Position numbers and translations under genes: made by a program. Positions 37,043-44,818 of a DNA stretch of 64,000 nucleotides are shown here, in pieces. How positions within the stretch are numbered: the stretch's first letter is position 1; every line of letters begins with the position of its first letter. This DNA comes from Azospira sp. I13 (GTDB lineage Bacteria > Pseudomonadota > Gammaproteobacteria > Burkholderiales > Rhodocyclaceae), in contig NZ_BFBP01000002.1 of NCBI RefSeq assembly GCF_003112695.1, positions 235,573-299,572 on the forward strand, in the 5' to 3' direction. The notes under the pieces were generated by a model. That model saw only the letters and a program-made list of their open reading frames with translations, was not told the DNA's origin and did not search any database.

Positions 37043-37488
37043 GAACGCTCGCTCCCGGTCGCCTTCTGCAGCAGGGGCATCAACTCGGCCTGGTAGGCTG
37101 CCAGATTTTCGTCACACATGGGGTACAGCACGTTTTCTTCCTTCATGTTGTGTTGCTGCATCAGGATCAAGAGGGTTTCCGCTGCACCGCTATAGCCCTC
37201 CTCATCACCAGACACCAGGGCAGCACGGGCTTCGTCCATGAGGGTGCGCATCTGCTGGTGCTCAAGACGCATCATCTGGGTGGGCCCCATGCGGATGCCG
37301 GTGGCCTGCTCGAAGGCAGGAAAGAGCAACTCCTCTTCCGCCTGGAAATGGGCCAGGGTGGCATGACAGAAGGCCTCGAACAGGTCGGCAGCGGCCGTGC
37401 CGGAACGGGTCAGGGATTGTTCGACGGCGGCGAACAGGTCGTCACAGCGCCGATGGTCGGCGCTCATGTAATCTCGAATGGGGGTCAT
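37039..37488 (-). CDS. Hemerythrin-domain protein (first gene of Fnr-box operon)
   Basis: Protein of 149 residues with the HHE pattern: YMSADHRRCDDLF, LAHFQAEEELLFPAF, LEHQQMRTLM and QQHNMKEENVLYPMCDE. This spacing matches the bacterial hemerythrin/RIC-like group that binds O2 or NO or repairs iron centres under nitrosative stress. It heads a six-gene operon and has an Fnr box 58-71 bases upstream. Confidence 0.9.
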   Translation of the reverse strand: MTPIRDYMSADHRRCDDLFAAVEQSLTRSGTAAADLFEAFCHATLAHFQAEEELLFPAFEQATGIRMGPTQMMRLEHQQMRTLMDEARAALVSGDEEGYSGAAETLLILMQQHNMKEENVLYPMCDENLAAYQAELMPLLQKATGSERS

Positions 37489-37545
37489 GCCGGAATCCTC
37501 GCTGGGGGTCGGATGGATTCTGGCCCAGGGGGCCGGACCGACTCC

Positions 37546-37559
37546 TTGACGGGAATCAA
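37546..37559 (-). promoter_or_regulatory. Fnr box of the hemerythrin-nnrS operon
   Basis: TTGAC-GGGA-ATCAA, 58-71 bases before the first gene, at a usual distance for Fnr activation. Confidence 0.8.
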
Positions 37560-37577
37560 AAGCGCCGGGAGGCGCGC

Positions 37578-37601
37578 TTCGGCCTCACAGGAGAGGCCGA
37601 A
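37578..37601 (-). terminator. Hairpin at the end of the ODP operon
   Basis: TTCGGCCTC and GAGGCCGAA form a perfect 9-bp stem over 6 bases, 12 bases past the ODP stop. No T-run follows on the minus strand, so it is a weak terminator or mRNA-end hairpin. Confidence 0.5.
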
Positions 37602-37612
37602 AAAGTGCCGCA

Positions 37613-38353
37613 TCAGGCCCGCAGGATGCCGACCTGGAGTTCGTCGAACCAGTTGATGAAACGATGCACATCCGCCCCCTGGTAGATGGCGCCGTGCTGG
37701 GGGCACAGCAGATCGATCTCCATCTGGGAGACGCGCTCGCACCAGCGACGCTTGGCCTCGTTGGAGCCCATCCAGCGGCGGTGAAAGCCTTCGGCATGCT
37801 TGATGTGGCGGTCGAAATCTTCCACGAACAGACCGCCCTCGCCCGGAGGCAACAGGGCGGCACCGACGTCACCGGAAAAGAGGATGCGGGCCTGGCGATC
37901 GTAGAGATGGAAATTGCCGGAGGAGTGCAGGTAGTGGGCCGGCACGGCCGTCAGGGTGAGTCCATTGAGGCCGATATCCATGCCTTCATCGGGAATGGGG
38001 ACAAAGGTATCGCTGGTACCGCCGAAGTGGGGAATGAAGCTCTCCCAGAGCCAGCTGACGTAGCAGTGCATCTTGGGATTGAACTCCAGCCACATGGCCA
38101 GGGAGGAAATGATGTCCGGATCCTGGTGGGAAGCAAACAGGCCAACCAGGGAAGAGGGATCAAACTCCGCCGCCAACGCAGAAAACACTGCGGGGAATAT
38201 TTCTGCCCCGCCCGGGTCCAGGATCAGGCCCTGGACGCCATTGGCTACCAGATATTCGTTGGTATCGATGAGAGAGCCGGGACGCTCCGGGTCGCGCACG
38301 ATGGCGACCCACTTGTGGGTGCCGTCCTGAAAGATGGTCTGGATGGTCTTCAT
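37613..38353 (-). CDS. ODP-type metallo-beta-lactamase-fold di-iron protein
   Basis: Protein of 246 residues with the flavodiiron-type lactamase fold: SLIDTNEYLV, ASHQDPDIISSL (HxxxD ligands), VPAHYLHSSGNFHLYD and FSGDVGAALL, then a C-terminal CPQHGAIYQG. This matches the ODP domain, a di-iron oxygen-binding sensor lacking a flavodoxin domain. It overlaps the soluble MCP-like gene (ATGA at 38350-38353), suggesting that the two act together in oxygen-guided behaviour. Confidence 0.87.
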   Translation of the reverse strand: MKTIQTIFQDGTHKWVAIVRDPERPGSLIDTNEYLVANGVQGLILDPGGAEIFPAVFSALAAEFDPSSLVGLFASHQDPDIISSLAMWLEFNPKMHCYVSWLWESFIPHFGGTSDTFVPIPDEGMDIGLNGLTLTAVPAHYLHSSGNFHLYDRQARILFSGDVGAALLPPGEGGLFVEDFDRHIKHAEGFHRRWMGSNEAKRRWCERVSQMEIDLLCPQHGAIYQGADVHRFINWFDELQVGILRA

Positions 38354-39018
38354 TGCTTGCCGCCGAAGAAATTGGATTTTTTCAGGGTTTCGAGGGAGAC
38401 GCGGATTTCCTCGACGATGCCGTCGAATTCACCGGACACCTGGGCCAGTGAGGCAGCAAAGCTCTGCCCATAGGCAGCCTCGATCTTGGCCGACTTGGCC
38501 AGCACACCGCCCAACTCCACCAGTTGGAAGGCATCCTCCAGGGCCAGCTTCAGCTCCCGGCGCAGTTTGGCCAGACGCTCCAGGCGCACTGCCGCTTCCT
38601 TGTCCCGGCGCGCCAGCACCTCGGCCAGGCGTGCATTGCCGCCGGCCAGCCGGGCGCCGGCCTCAAGCAGGCGGGAGTAGCGGGAATGCTGCAGCAGACG
38701 GGAAACTTCGATGACGGAACCGTGGATCAGCTGGCGGAGGGATTCCATCTGGGTCCGCAAATCACGGGAGAAGACCCGCAATTCGTTGGACAGCACACCA
38801 AAGCCCAGGGCGGCGCTGCCGGCCCGTTTGGCGAGGAAAATGGCGTTGAGCGCCATGATGTTGATCTTGAAGGCGACGGCCACCACCGCCTTGATCTGCT
38901 CGTTGATGCGGACAATGCGCAACAGGTCCAGGGAATCCTTGCCCCCCCCGGCCGGTACCGAAATACCGGGGCGGGAAGCGGAAGAGGAGGAGGCGTCCTG
39001 AAGCGCAGAGGGAATCAT
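38350..39018 (-). CDS. Soluble MCP-like signalling protein without membrane spans
   Basis: Protein of 222 residues. Residues ~30-75 (INEQIKAVVAVAFKINIMAL, LAKRAGSAALGFGVLSNELR) resemble the hairpin tip and flank of methyl-accepting chemotaxis proteins, but no transmembrane helix, HAMP or N-terminal sensor domain is present and the coiled coil is short. It overlaps the nitronate monooxygenase-like gene upstream and the ODP gene downstream. I infer it passes an ODP signal to a chemoreceptor array or another kinase. Confidence in the MCP relation is moderate. Confidence 0.65.
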   Translation of the reverse strand: MIPSALQDASSSSASRPGISVPAGGGKDSLDLLRIVRINEQIKAVVAVAFKINIMALNAIFLAKRAGSAALGFGVLSNELRVFSRDLRTQMESLRQLIHGSVIEVSRLLQHSRYSRLLEAGARLAGGNARLAEVLARRDKEAAVRLERLAKLRRELKLALEDAFQLVELGGVLAKSAKIEAAYGQSFAASLAQVSGEFDGIVEEIRVSLETLKKSNFFGGKQ

Positions 39019-40178
39019 GTGAAGACGGGTTTTTCGCCAGTGAGCAGGTAATGTACCAGTTCCTTGACGGGGCGGATGGCCGAGCCGAAAGGCAGGCTGG
39101 AAGCGCCGCGGAAGAACAGGCCTTTCTGCACGTCGCCGGTGACGGCGGCCGCCAGCTGGTTATCGATACAGAACTGGCCGTGTTTCGGGTTGCTGTCCCG
39201 TAGGCCGCATTGCAGCAGGCAATCCCAGGCCAGGGTGCACTTGTGCTCCTTGCCGGCCGCGGCCGCCATGAGCTTCTCTTCCCGGTTCAGGTACTTTTCC
39301 AGCCAGGGGGTTTTCACGGCCCGGGCCGGCAGACCGGCACAGCTCATGAAATCCACCACATCCTTGTCCTTGGCGCCGGCCAGGACCTTCTTGAATTCGA
39401 TGTCGGCATCGCCCTCTTCGGCCACGGCGAAAGCGCTGCCCAGCTGGACGGCGGAAGCGCCCAGATCGATCAGCTCGCGCACCCGTTCATGGCTGTTGAT
39501 GCCACCGGCTGGAATCAGGGGAATCTTTTCGGAGGCAATGCCCATTTCTTCGAAGGCCTGCAGGACGCCGGGAATAACCACCTCGAAGTCGAAGCGGGGA
39601 TCATCCACGTCTTCCTTCTTGGCAGCGCCCAGGTGGCCGCCGGCATACTTGGGGTGCTCGATGACGATGGCGTCGGGCAGGCGGTTCTTGCGCATCCACT
39701 TCTTCAGCAGCAGAACGATGCCGCGCACGTCGGAGAGGATCGGTACCAGGGCAACATCGGGGTAGCCATCGGTCAGCTCGGGCAGATCCAGAGGCAGGCC
39801 AGCCCCCATCACGATCGCATCGGCACCGGACTGGCAGGACTGACGCACGTAGTCCTGGTACTGGGTCACGGCCCGCATCACGTTGACGGCGATGACACCC
39901 TGCCCCTGGGCGATGTCCTGGGCCATCTTGATTTCCCGGTCCAGGGCGATCAGGTTGGCCTTTTCAATGGCTTCGCGGTTGCGGGAACGGCCGGTTTCGG
40001 CCATCAGATCGGGATGGTGGCGGCGCAGATCCACACTGGCGATGGTGCCGACGCCATTGAGGGAGGCCACGGTACCGGCCAGGCGGTGAGCGGAAATGCC
40101 AACCCCCATTCCCCCCTGGACGATGGGCACCAGGGACTTACCTTTGATCTTGAGAGGGGGAAACGGGCTGGTACTCAT
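39015..40178 (-). CDS. Nitronate monooxygenase-family flavoprotein
   Basis: Protein of 387 residues of the NMO/2-nitropropane dioxygenase TIM-barrel family: IVQGGMGVGISAHRLAGTVA at the start, GADAIVMGAGLPLDLPE, IPAGGINSHERVRELIDLGA and VQLGSAFAVAEEGDAD (FMN phosphate region). The extended C-terminus contains several cysteines (CTLAWDCLLQCGLRDS), unlike the short NMO class. It heads the three-gene operon with the MCP-like and ODP genes and has an Fnr box upstream. The substrate is unknown. Confidence 0.85.
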   Translation of the reverse strand: MSTSPFPPLKIKGKSLVPIVQGGMGVGISAHRLAGTVASLNGVGTIASVDLRRHHPDLMAETGRSRNREAIEKANLIALDREIKMAQDIAQGQGVIAVNVMRAVTQYQDYVRQSCQSGADAIVMGAGLPLDLPELTDGYPDVALVPILSDVRGIVLLLKKWMRKNRLPDAIVIEHPKYAGGHLGAAKKEDVDDPRFDFEVVIPGVLQAFEEMGIASEKIPLIPAGGINSHERVRELIDLGASAVQLGSAFAVAEEGDADIEFKKVLAGAKDKDVVDFMSCAGLPARAVKTPWLEKYLNREEKLMAAAAGKEHKCTLAWDCLLQCGLRDSNPKHGQFCIDNQLAAAVTGDVQKGLFFRGASSLPFGSAIRPVKELVHYLLTGEKPVFT

Positions 40179-40238
40179 TGCGTCTGGGGCCTAAAAAACA
40201 AAGCCGCTCACGATATCACAATCCGGGATGATTAGCTT

Positions 40239-40252
40239 GATCTGGATTAAGT
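40239..40252 (-). promoter_or_regulatory. Fnr box of the NMO-MCP-ODP operon
   Basis: TTGAT-CTGG-ATTAA, one mismatch to the palindromic consensus, 61-74 bases upstream of the flavoprotein start. Confidence 0.75.
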
Positions 40253-40286
40253 CGAGCACCCTGGAAAGCAGCGCCACACCCGGGTT

Positions 40287-42038
40287 TCAGGGCTCGAGAA
40301 CATAGGTCCCGGGAGCCGCGGCCAGGGCGGGAAAATCCTTGTGCGGCTTGGGCGGCGCACCGAGTTCGCCACTACGGGGCAGCAGCCACTGTACCCAGTC
40401 CTCCCACCAGCTGCCGGGATGCTTGGTGGCAGCAGCCTCCCAGCGCTCGACGTTCTCGCCGCGGGCCGGCTCGCCAACCCAGTAACTACGCTTGGGCGGA
40501 TTCACGGGTGGATTAACGATACCCAGGATGTGGCCGGAGGAAGAAAGGACGAAACGGGTCGGGCTGCTGACGTATTTGCGGATGCGATAGCACTGGCGCC
40601 AGGGAGCAATGTGGTCGTCCTCCGCCGTAACGGCGTAAAGCGGCTGGGTGATGCGTTCCAGATCGATGGGTTGCCCGCCCAGGGTCAGGGCATCCTTCTT
40701 GATCAGGTTGTTGTTGAGGTACATCTCCCGCAAGTAGTAGGAGTGCATGGCGTAGGGCATGCGGGTGGAATCGTTGTTCCAGAACAGCACATCAAACGGC
40801 GCCAGGGCCTCGCCATAGAGATAGCTATGGACGTAGTAGTGCCAGATCAGGCTGTTGGAGCGCAGCATGCGGAAAGAGGAGGCCATATCCTTGCCATCGA
40901 GGAAGCCCTTCTTGGCCATGGAATCCTCGATCCACTTGACGCTGGCCCGATCGACGAAGACATCGATATCGCCGGGCCGAGAGAAATCCGTCAGGGTGGT
41001 GAACAGACTCCAGGAAGCGACCGGCACCTTCTCCGGGCTGCCGAACTTGCGGTTGGCCCAGGCCATGTAGGCCGAGAGGGTCGTACCGCCGATGCAATAA
41101 CCCACCGCATTGACCTGAGGCACCTTGGCGATGGTTCGGGCGGCTTCGATCACCTCGCCAACCCCTTCCACGACATAGTCTTCGTAGGCAACCTGGGACA
41201 TATCCTCGGTGGGGTTTTTCCAGCTGGTGATGAAGACGGTAAAGCCCTTATCCACCAGATACTTGACCAGGCTCTTCTTGGCGGTCAGATCGAGGATGTA
41301 GTACTTGTTGATCCAGGGGGTAATGATCACCAGGGGCTGGCGACGGACCTGGGCAGTCGTGGGGGTGTACTGGATCAACTCCACCAGGCGATTGCGGAAA
41401 ACCACGTTGCCCGGCGTGGTGGCCAGATCCTGGCCCACCGTGAAGGCATCTTCCTCCACCATACGGATGGATCCGGCTTGGCTGTCCTTGAGGTAATTCT
41501 GCAGCCCCTTGGTCAGGGATTCGCCGTTGCTCTCAACGAACTTGCGCAGGGCAACCGGATTGCTCCAGAAGAAATTGGTGGGCGCCACTGCATTCAGCCA
41601 TTTGCGCAACCAGAAGGCGGCACGGCGCCGCTCCTTATCCGACAAGCCCGGTGTTTCAAAATACATGTCCTCCAGGCGGTGGGTGAACGCCAGATACCAC
41701 TCCTTCATGATGTCCCAAGTGGGGGACTGCTCCCATACCGGATCAGAAAAGCGGCCATCATCCTGGTGGGGCTTGATGACATCTTCGGAAGGCAGGCCGA
41801 TGGCACGGCGCATGACGTGGGCCTGGAGGGCCAGCAAATCTTCTGACAATCCCGTCAGAACGCGGCTCAATTCCTGGGGATGCATCAGCCAGGCCGCCTG
41901 GGCATTGAGCATGGAGGTGGTGATGCCGAAAGGATCAAGCTGCTTTTCCATCTGCTCGCCGAGATTCTCAAGAGGGCTGGCCCCCGAGAGGTTGAAATTC
42001 TTGTGATGCTTGGCGGAGGAAGGGGTGTTGGCTGCCAT
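40287..42038 (-). CDS. phaC: Class I polyhydroxyalkanoate synthase
   Basis: Protein of 583 residues with the PhaC lipase-like box VNAVGYCIGGTTLSAY (catalytic Cys), the later DDHIAPW block with the catalytic Asp, and SSGHILGIVNPP with the catalytic His. Class I enzymes polymerise short-chain hydroxyacyl-CoA to storage granules. No phaA, phaB or phasin gene lies in the window. It ends 109 bases before the flavoprotein start; no regulatory motif is evident at its own start. Confidence 0.94.
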   Translation of the reverse strand: MAANTPSSAKHHKNFNLSGASPLENLGEQMEKQLDPFGITTSMLNAQAAWLMHPQELSRVLTGLSEDLLALQAHVMRRAIGLPSEDVIKPHQDDGRFSDPVWEQSPTWDIMKEWYLAFTHRLEDMYFETPGLSDKERRRAAFWLRKWLNAVAPTNFFWSNPVALRKFVESNGESLTKGLQNYLKDSQAGSIRMVEEDAFTVGQDLATTPGNVVFRNRLVELIQYTPTTAQVRRQPLVIITPWINKYYILDLTAKKSLVKYLVDKGFTVFITSWKNPTEDMSQVAYEDYVVEGVGEVIEAARTIAKVPQVNAVGYCIGGTTLSAYMAWANRKFGSPEKVPVASWSLFTTLTDFSRPGDIDVFVDRASVKWIEDSMAKKGFLDGKDMASSFRMLRSNSLIWHYYVHSYLYGEALAPFDVLFWNNDSTRMPYAMHSYYLREMYLNNNLIKKDALTLGGQPIDLERITQPLYAVTAEDDHIAPWRQCYRIRKYVSSPTRFVLSSSGHILGIVNPPVNPPKRSYWVGEPARGENVERWEAAATKHPGSWWEDWVQWLLPRSGELGAPPKPHKDFPALAAAPGTYVLEP

Positions 42039-42083
42039 GGTCAGTGCCTTTTGCAGTGAAGCCGGAATATTAGGAATTTTATA

Positions 42084-43502
42084 TCACACTATGACGGGTG
42101 CGTCGCCGCTGGCAACCAGCACATTTGGCCAGCCCAGGCGATCACCGAGGGCTTCCTGCAGGGCCCGTGCTGCATCGGCTTCACCATGTACCACCCGGGT
42201 CTGCCCCGGAGGCTGTTGGAAATGCCCCGCCCAGTCCAATAGTGCTGCCTGGTCGGCATGGGCGGAGAGGCCTCCGATGGTGTAGATGTCGGCTCGAACG
42301 GGTACTACCTGGCCGAAAAGCCGTACCAGCCGAGCCCCATCCACCAGGCGACGCCCCAGGGTGCCAGCGGCCTGGAAGCCGGTGATGAGCACCGTACATT
42401 CGGGTCTTGGCAGGTTGTAGGCCAGGTGATGCTTGATCCGCCCCGCATCGCACATGCCGCTGGCGGAGATGATGACGGCGCCTTCCCGGATATCGTTGAG
42501 GGCCATTGATTCCTCCACGTCGGAGGTGAAACGCACTTGGACTGCCTGAGGATTGGCAGCCAGCCAGGCCATCAGATCCCGGGTTTCCTCATCCCAGAGA
42601 TCCCGATACTTGAGGGTGATGCGGGTCGCGGCATTGGCCATGGGGGAGTCGACGTAGATCTTCTGCGGCGGCAGGCGCCCTTGGCGGACCAATCCACCAA
42701 GTACATATAGAATTTCCTGAGTTCGGCCGACGGCAAAAGCGGGAATGATGATGTTGCCGCGCTTCTGCTTGAAGGTATGGTCAAAAGCCCGGACGATTTC
42801 TGTTTCCGTTTCCGCCAGGGGGCGGTGCAAGCGGTTGCCGTAGGTGGATTCGATGCACAGCAGGTCGGCCCGGGTAATGAACTCGGGATCCCTCAAGACA
42901 GGTCGTCCGGGCTGGCCCAGATCGCCGGAAAAGACCAATACACGACGTCCGGCCGAAGTCTGCAGGCGCACTTCCAGAATGGCCGAGCCGAGGATATGGC
43001 CGGCATCCCGGAAGACTACTTCGACCCCCTCTCGCGGCCGCTGAACTTCGCCGTATTCGACAGGACGCAATTGCTTCAGGCAGGTGCCAGCCTGGGTCAC
43101 GGTATAGAGAGGAGGCAAGACCCCCCGGGTGGTGCGGCCAAATTTATTGCGCCGACGCAGCTGCCATTCCGCCTCTTTCTCCTGGATATGAGCAGAATCC
43201 AGGAGCAGCACCTCCAGGAGGTCCACTGTCGGCGCGGTAGCATAAATGGGCCCCCGATAACCCAATACCGAGAGACGTGGCAGCAGCCCGGAATGATCGA
43301 TGTGGGCATGGGTCAGTAGCACAAAATCCAGATCCCTGACATTGAAACCCAGTGCGCGCTGGTTCTTGCCGTAGGCATCTCCTCCTCCTTGGAACATGCC
43401 GCAATCGACGAGGAAACGCCCCCCTTCCCATTCAACAAGCGTGCAGGAACCAGTAACCTCTCCCGCCGCACCGTGCATGCTGACTCGAATCCCGCTGGAC
43501 AT
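42084..43502 (-). CDS. Beta-CASP metallo-beta-lactamase-fold nuclease
   Basis: From the ATG at 43502 the protein has 472 residues: MHGAAGEVTGSCTLVE, the zinc motif LTHAHIDHSGLLPRL, FRDAGHILGSA, CIESTYGNR, and a C-terminal FTGGLSAHADQ-like block (YTIGGLSAHADQAALLDW), which is the beta-CASP signature of RNA/DNA-processing enzymes. Bacterial members of this group are ribonucleases of uncertain substrate. It is divergent from the Usp gene. The start at 43553 is less likely. Confidence 0.9.
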   Translation of the reverse strand: MSSGIRVSMHGAAGEVTGSCTLVEWEGGRFLVDCGMFQGGGDAYGKNQRALGFNVRDLDFVLLTHAHIDHSGLLPRLSVLGYRGPIYATAPTVDLLEVLLLDSAHIQEKEAEWQLRRRNKFGRTTRGVLPPLYTVTQAGTCLKQLRPVEYGEVQRPREGVEVVFRDAGHILGSAILEVRLQTSAGRRVLVFSGDLGQPGRPVLRDPEFITRADLLCIESTYGNRLHRPLAETETEIVRAFDHTFKQKRGNIIIPAFAVGRTQEILYVLGGLVRQGRLPPQKIYVDSPMANAATRITLKYRDLWDEETRDLMAWLAANPQAVQVRFTSDVEESMALNDIREGAVIISASGMCDAGRIKHHLAYNLPRPECTVLITGFQAAGTLGRRLVDGARLVRLFGQVVPVRADIYTIGGLSAHADQAALLDWAGHFQQPPGQTRVVHGEADAARALQEALGDRLGWPNVLVASGDAPVIV

Positions 43503-43605
43503 CGCTACGCTCCAAGATATGGCGCCCCGCCTGCCATTTGGCCTTCCGCCCAAAGTGGCATAGGATGGGGACTACGACAATTTGATCCCCTCAAGGAGAC
43601 CCTGC

Positions 43606-44049
43606 ATGTTCAAGCACATCCTACTCCCCACCGACGGCTCCGAGCTATCCCGTGAAACCGCCCAGAAGGCCGTGTCCTTCGCCAAGGAAAGCGGTGCCAC
43701 CATTACCGCCTTCTACGCCAAGCCCGAATACCCGGTGACTTACTACGGCGAAGGAGCACTGATTGATCCAACCACCCCGGAAAAATTTTCCGAGCTAGCC
43801 GACAAGCAGGCCGAGGAATTCCTCGGCCAGGTCGAGCAACTGTGCGGCGCTTCCGGCGTCAAGTGCCAGAAGCTTGCAGTCACCAGCGATATTCCTTACG
43901 AAGCCATCATCGACGCCGCTGAGAAAGTGGGATGTGACCTGATTTTCATGGCTTCCCATGGCCGCAAGGGCATTACCGGGCTGCTGCTGGGCAGCGAAAC
44001 AAACAAGGTACTGACCCACTCCAAGATTCCTGTGTTGGTCTATCGCTGA
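43606..44049 (+). CDS. Universal stress protein family
   Basis: Protein of 147 residues from the ATG at 43606 with AAGGAG upstream. The N-terminus FKHILLPTDGSELSRE and the C-terminal ASHGRKGITGLLLGSETNKV are the nucleotide-binding blocks of UspA-like proteins. Usually stress or growth-arrest linked. A strong terminator follows. Confidence 0.93.
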   Translation: MFKHILLPTDGSELSRETAQKAVSFAKESGATITAFYAKPEYPVTYYGEGALIDPTTPEKFSELADKQAEEFLGQVEQLCGASGVKCQKLAVTSDIPYEAIIDAAEKVGCDLIFMASHGRKGITGLLLGSETNKVLTHSKIPVLVYR

Positions 44050-44067
44050 TTGGGCAGCACTACCTAA

Positions 44068-44100
44068 CAAAAAGGCCTGGGAAATCCCAGGCCTTTTTTT
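44068..44100 (+). terminator. Terminator after the Usp gene
   Basis: AAAAAGGCCTGGG-AAAT-CCCAGGCCTTTTTTT, 20 bases after the stop; likely to work in both directions against the cco assembly genes. Confidence 0.93.
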
Positions 44101-44123
44101 ATCCAGACTGATGGAACGCAGTC

Positions 44124-44258
44124 TTACTTCTGTCCCGGCTGTTCGTTCATTTTCTTGCTGAAGTAGATGCCGAAATAAGCCCCCATCACCACCACGAAGC
44201 CGATGGTGAAAGCACTCAGCAAGCCGATATCAGTAGTAAACAATTCCTTCCAAGCCAT
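44124..44258 (-). CDS. Small single-span membrane protein (DUF3149-like)
   Basis: A 44-residue frame from the ATG at 44258: it starts MAWKELFTTDIG, has one hydrophobic helix (about residues 13-33) and ends with KKMNEQPGQK. GGGAGG lies 9 bases before the ATG. It resembles the short DUF3149 proteins found near cbb3 oxidase genes in betaproteobacteria. It follows ccoH by 17 bases, so it is likely the last gene of the ccoGH unit. Function unknown. Confidence 0.82.
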   Translation of the reverse strand: MAWKELFTTDIGLLSAFTIGFVVVMGAYFGIYFSKKMNEQPGQK

Positions 44259-44275
44259 GGTATTACCTCCCGTTT

Positions 44276-44800
44276 TTAACGATTAGAAGAAGAAACCGAT
44301 GAGGTCGCCTTCATGGAGAGCGACTCTTGTTTTTCCATTACCCAATCAGCGGAGAGGCGCCAGGCACCGGTTTCGTCCTCAAGGCGGACCAGCCAGCGGC
44401 TACCCGTAATCGGATGATTCAATTTGCCACTATAAACACCCTGCCCATCGGATGCCAGGGTAATTTCCAGGTCAAAACCTGCCTTGGCCGGATGGGCCAG
44501 ATAGAGCTTCACTTTCTCAGGCAGTGCGGCGCCGCGGGTACTCGACAGCATGACTCGGAATGCACCTTCTCCCCCCTGAAATATCTCTGCCTGAAGCCCT
44601 AGCTCCTCGGCCTTCCGATCGCGCTGAATGACCTGATTCACCTCCAGACCGCGCTTGTAGTAATCATCGGCGACCAGGCCGTCATTGCTGGTGATGGCCA
44701 GCCAGACGGTGACCACACCTGCCAGAATGACGGCGATAGGGCCGGCCGCCAGAATCCAGGGCCAGGGTTCGCGATACCAGGGTTGGGATGCAGTTCTCAT
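44276..44800 (-). CDS. ccoH: FixH/CcoH-family cbb3 oxidase assembly protein
   Basis: Protein of 174 residues: one N-terminal membrane helix (about 17-38, ILAAGPIAVILAGVVTVWLA), the NDGLVADDYYKRGLEVNQ block typical of FixH, and a soluble beta-rich domain probably in the periplasm. CcoH is needed for cbb3 maturation, in other systems through contact with CcoN and the copper ATPase CcoI. It follows ccoG by 18 bases. Confidence 0.9.
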   Translation of the reverse strand: MRTASQPWYREPWPWILAAGPIAVILAGVVTVWLAITSNDGLVADDYYKRGLEVNQVIQRDRKAEELGLQAEIFQGGEGAFRVMLSSTRGAALPEKVKLYLAHPAKAGFDLEITLASDGQGVYSGKLNHPITGSRWLVRLEDETGAWRLSADWVMEKQESLSMKATSSVSSSNR

Positions 44801-44818
44801 GGGGTCTCACTCAGTCAA

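Noticed and set aside
43590..43604. Fnr-like string TTGATCCCCTCAA before the Usp gene
   Set aside because: The half-sites are one base too close and the second is truncated, and it overlaps the ribosome-binding site.
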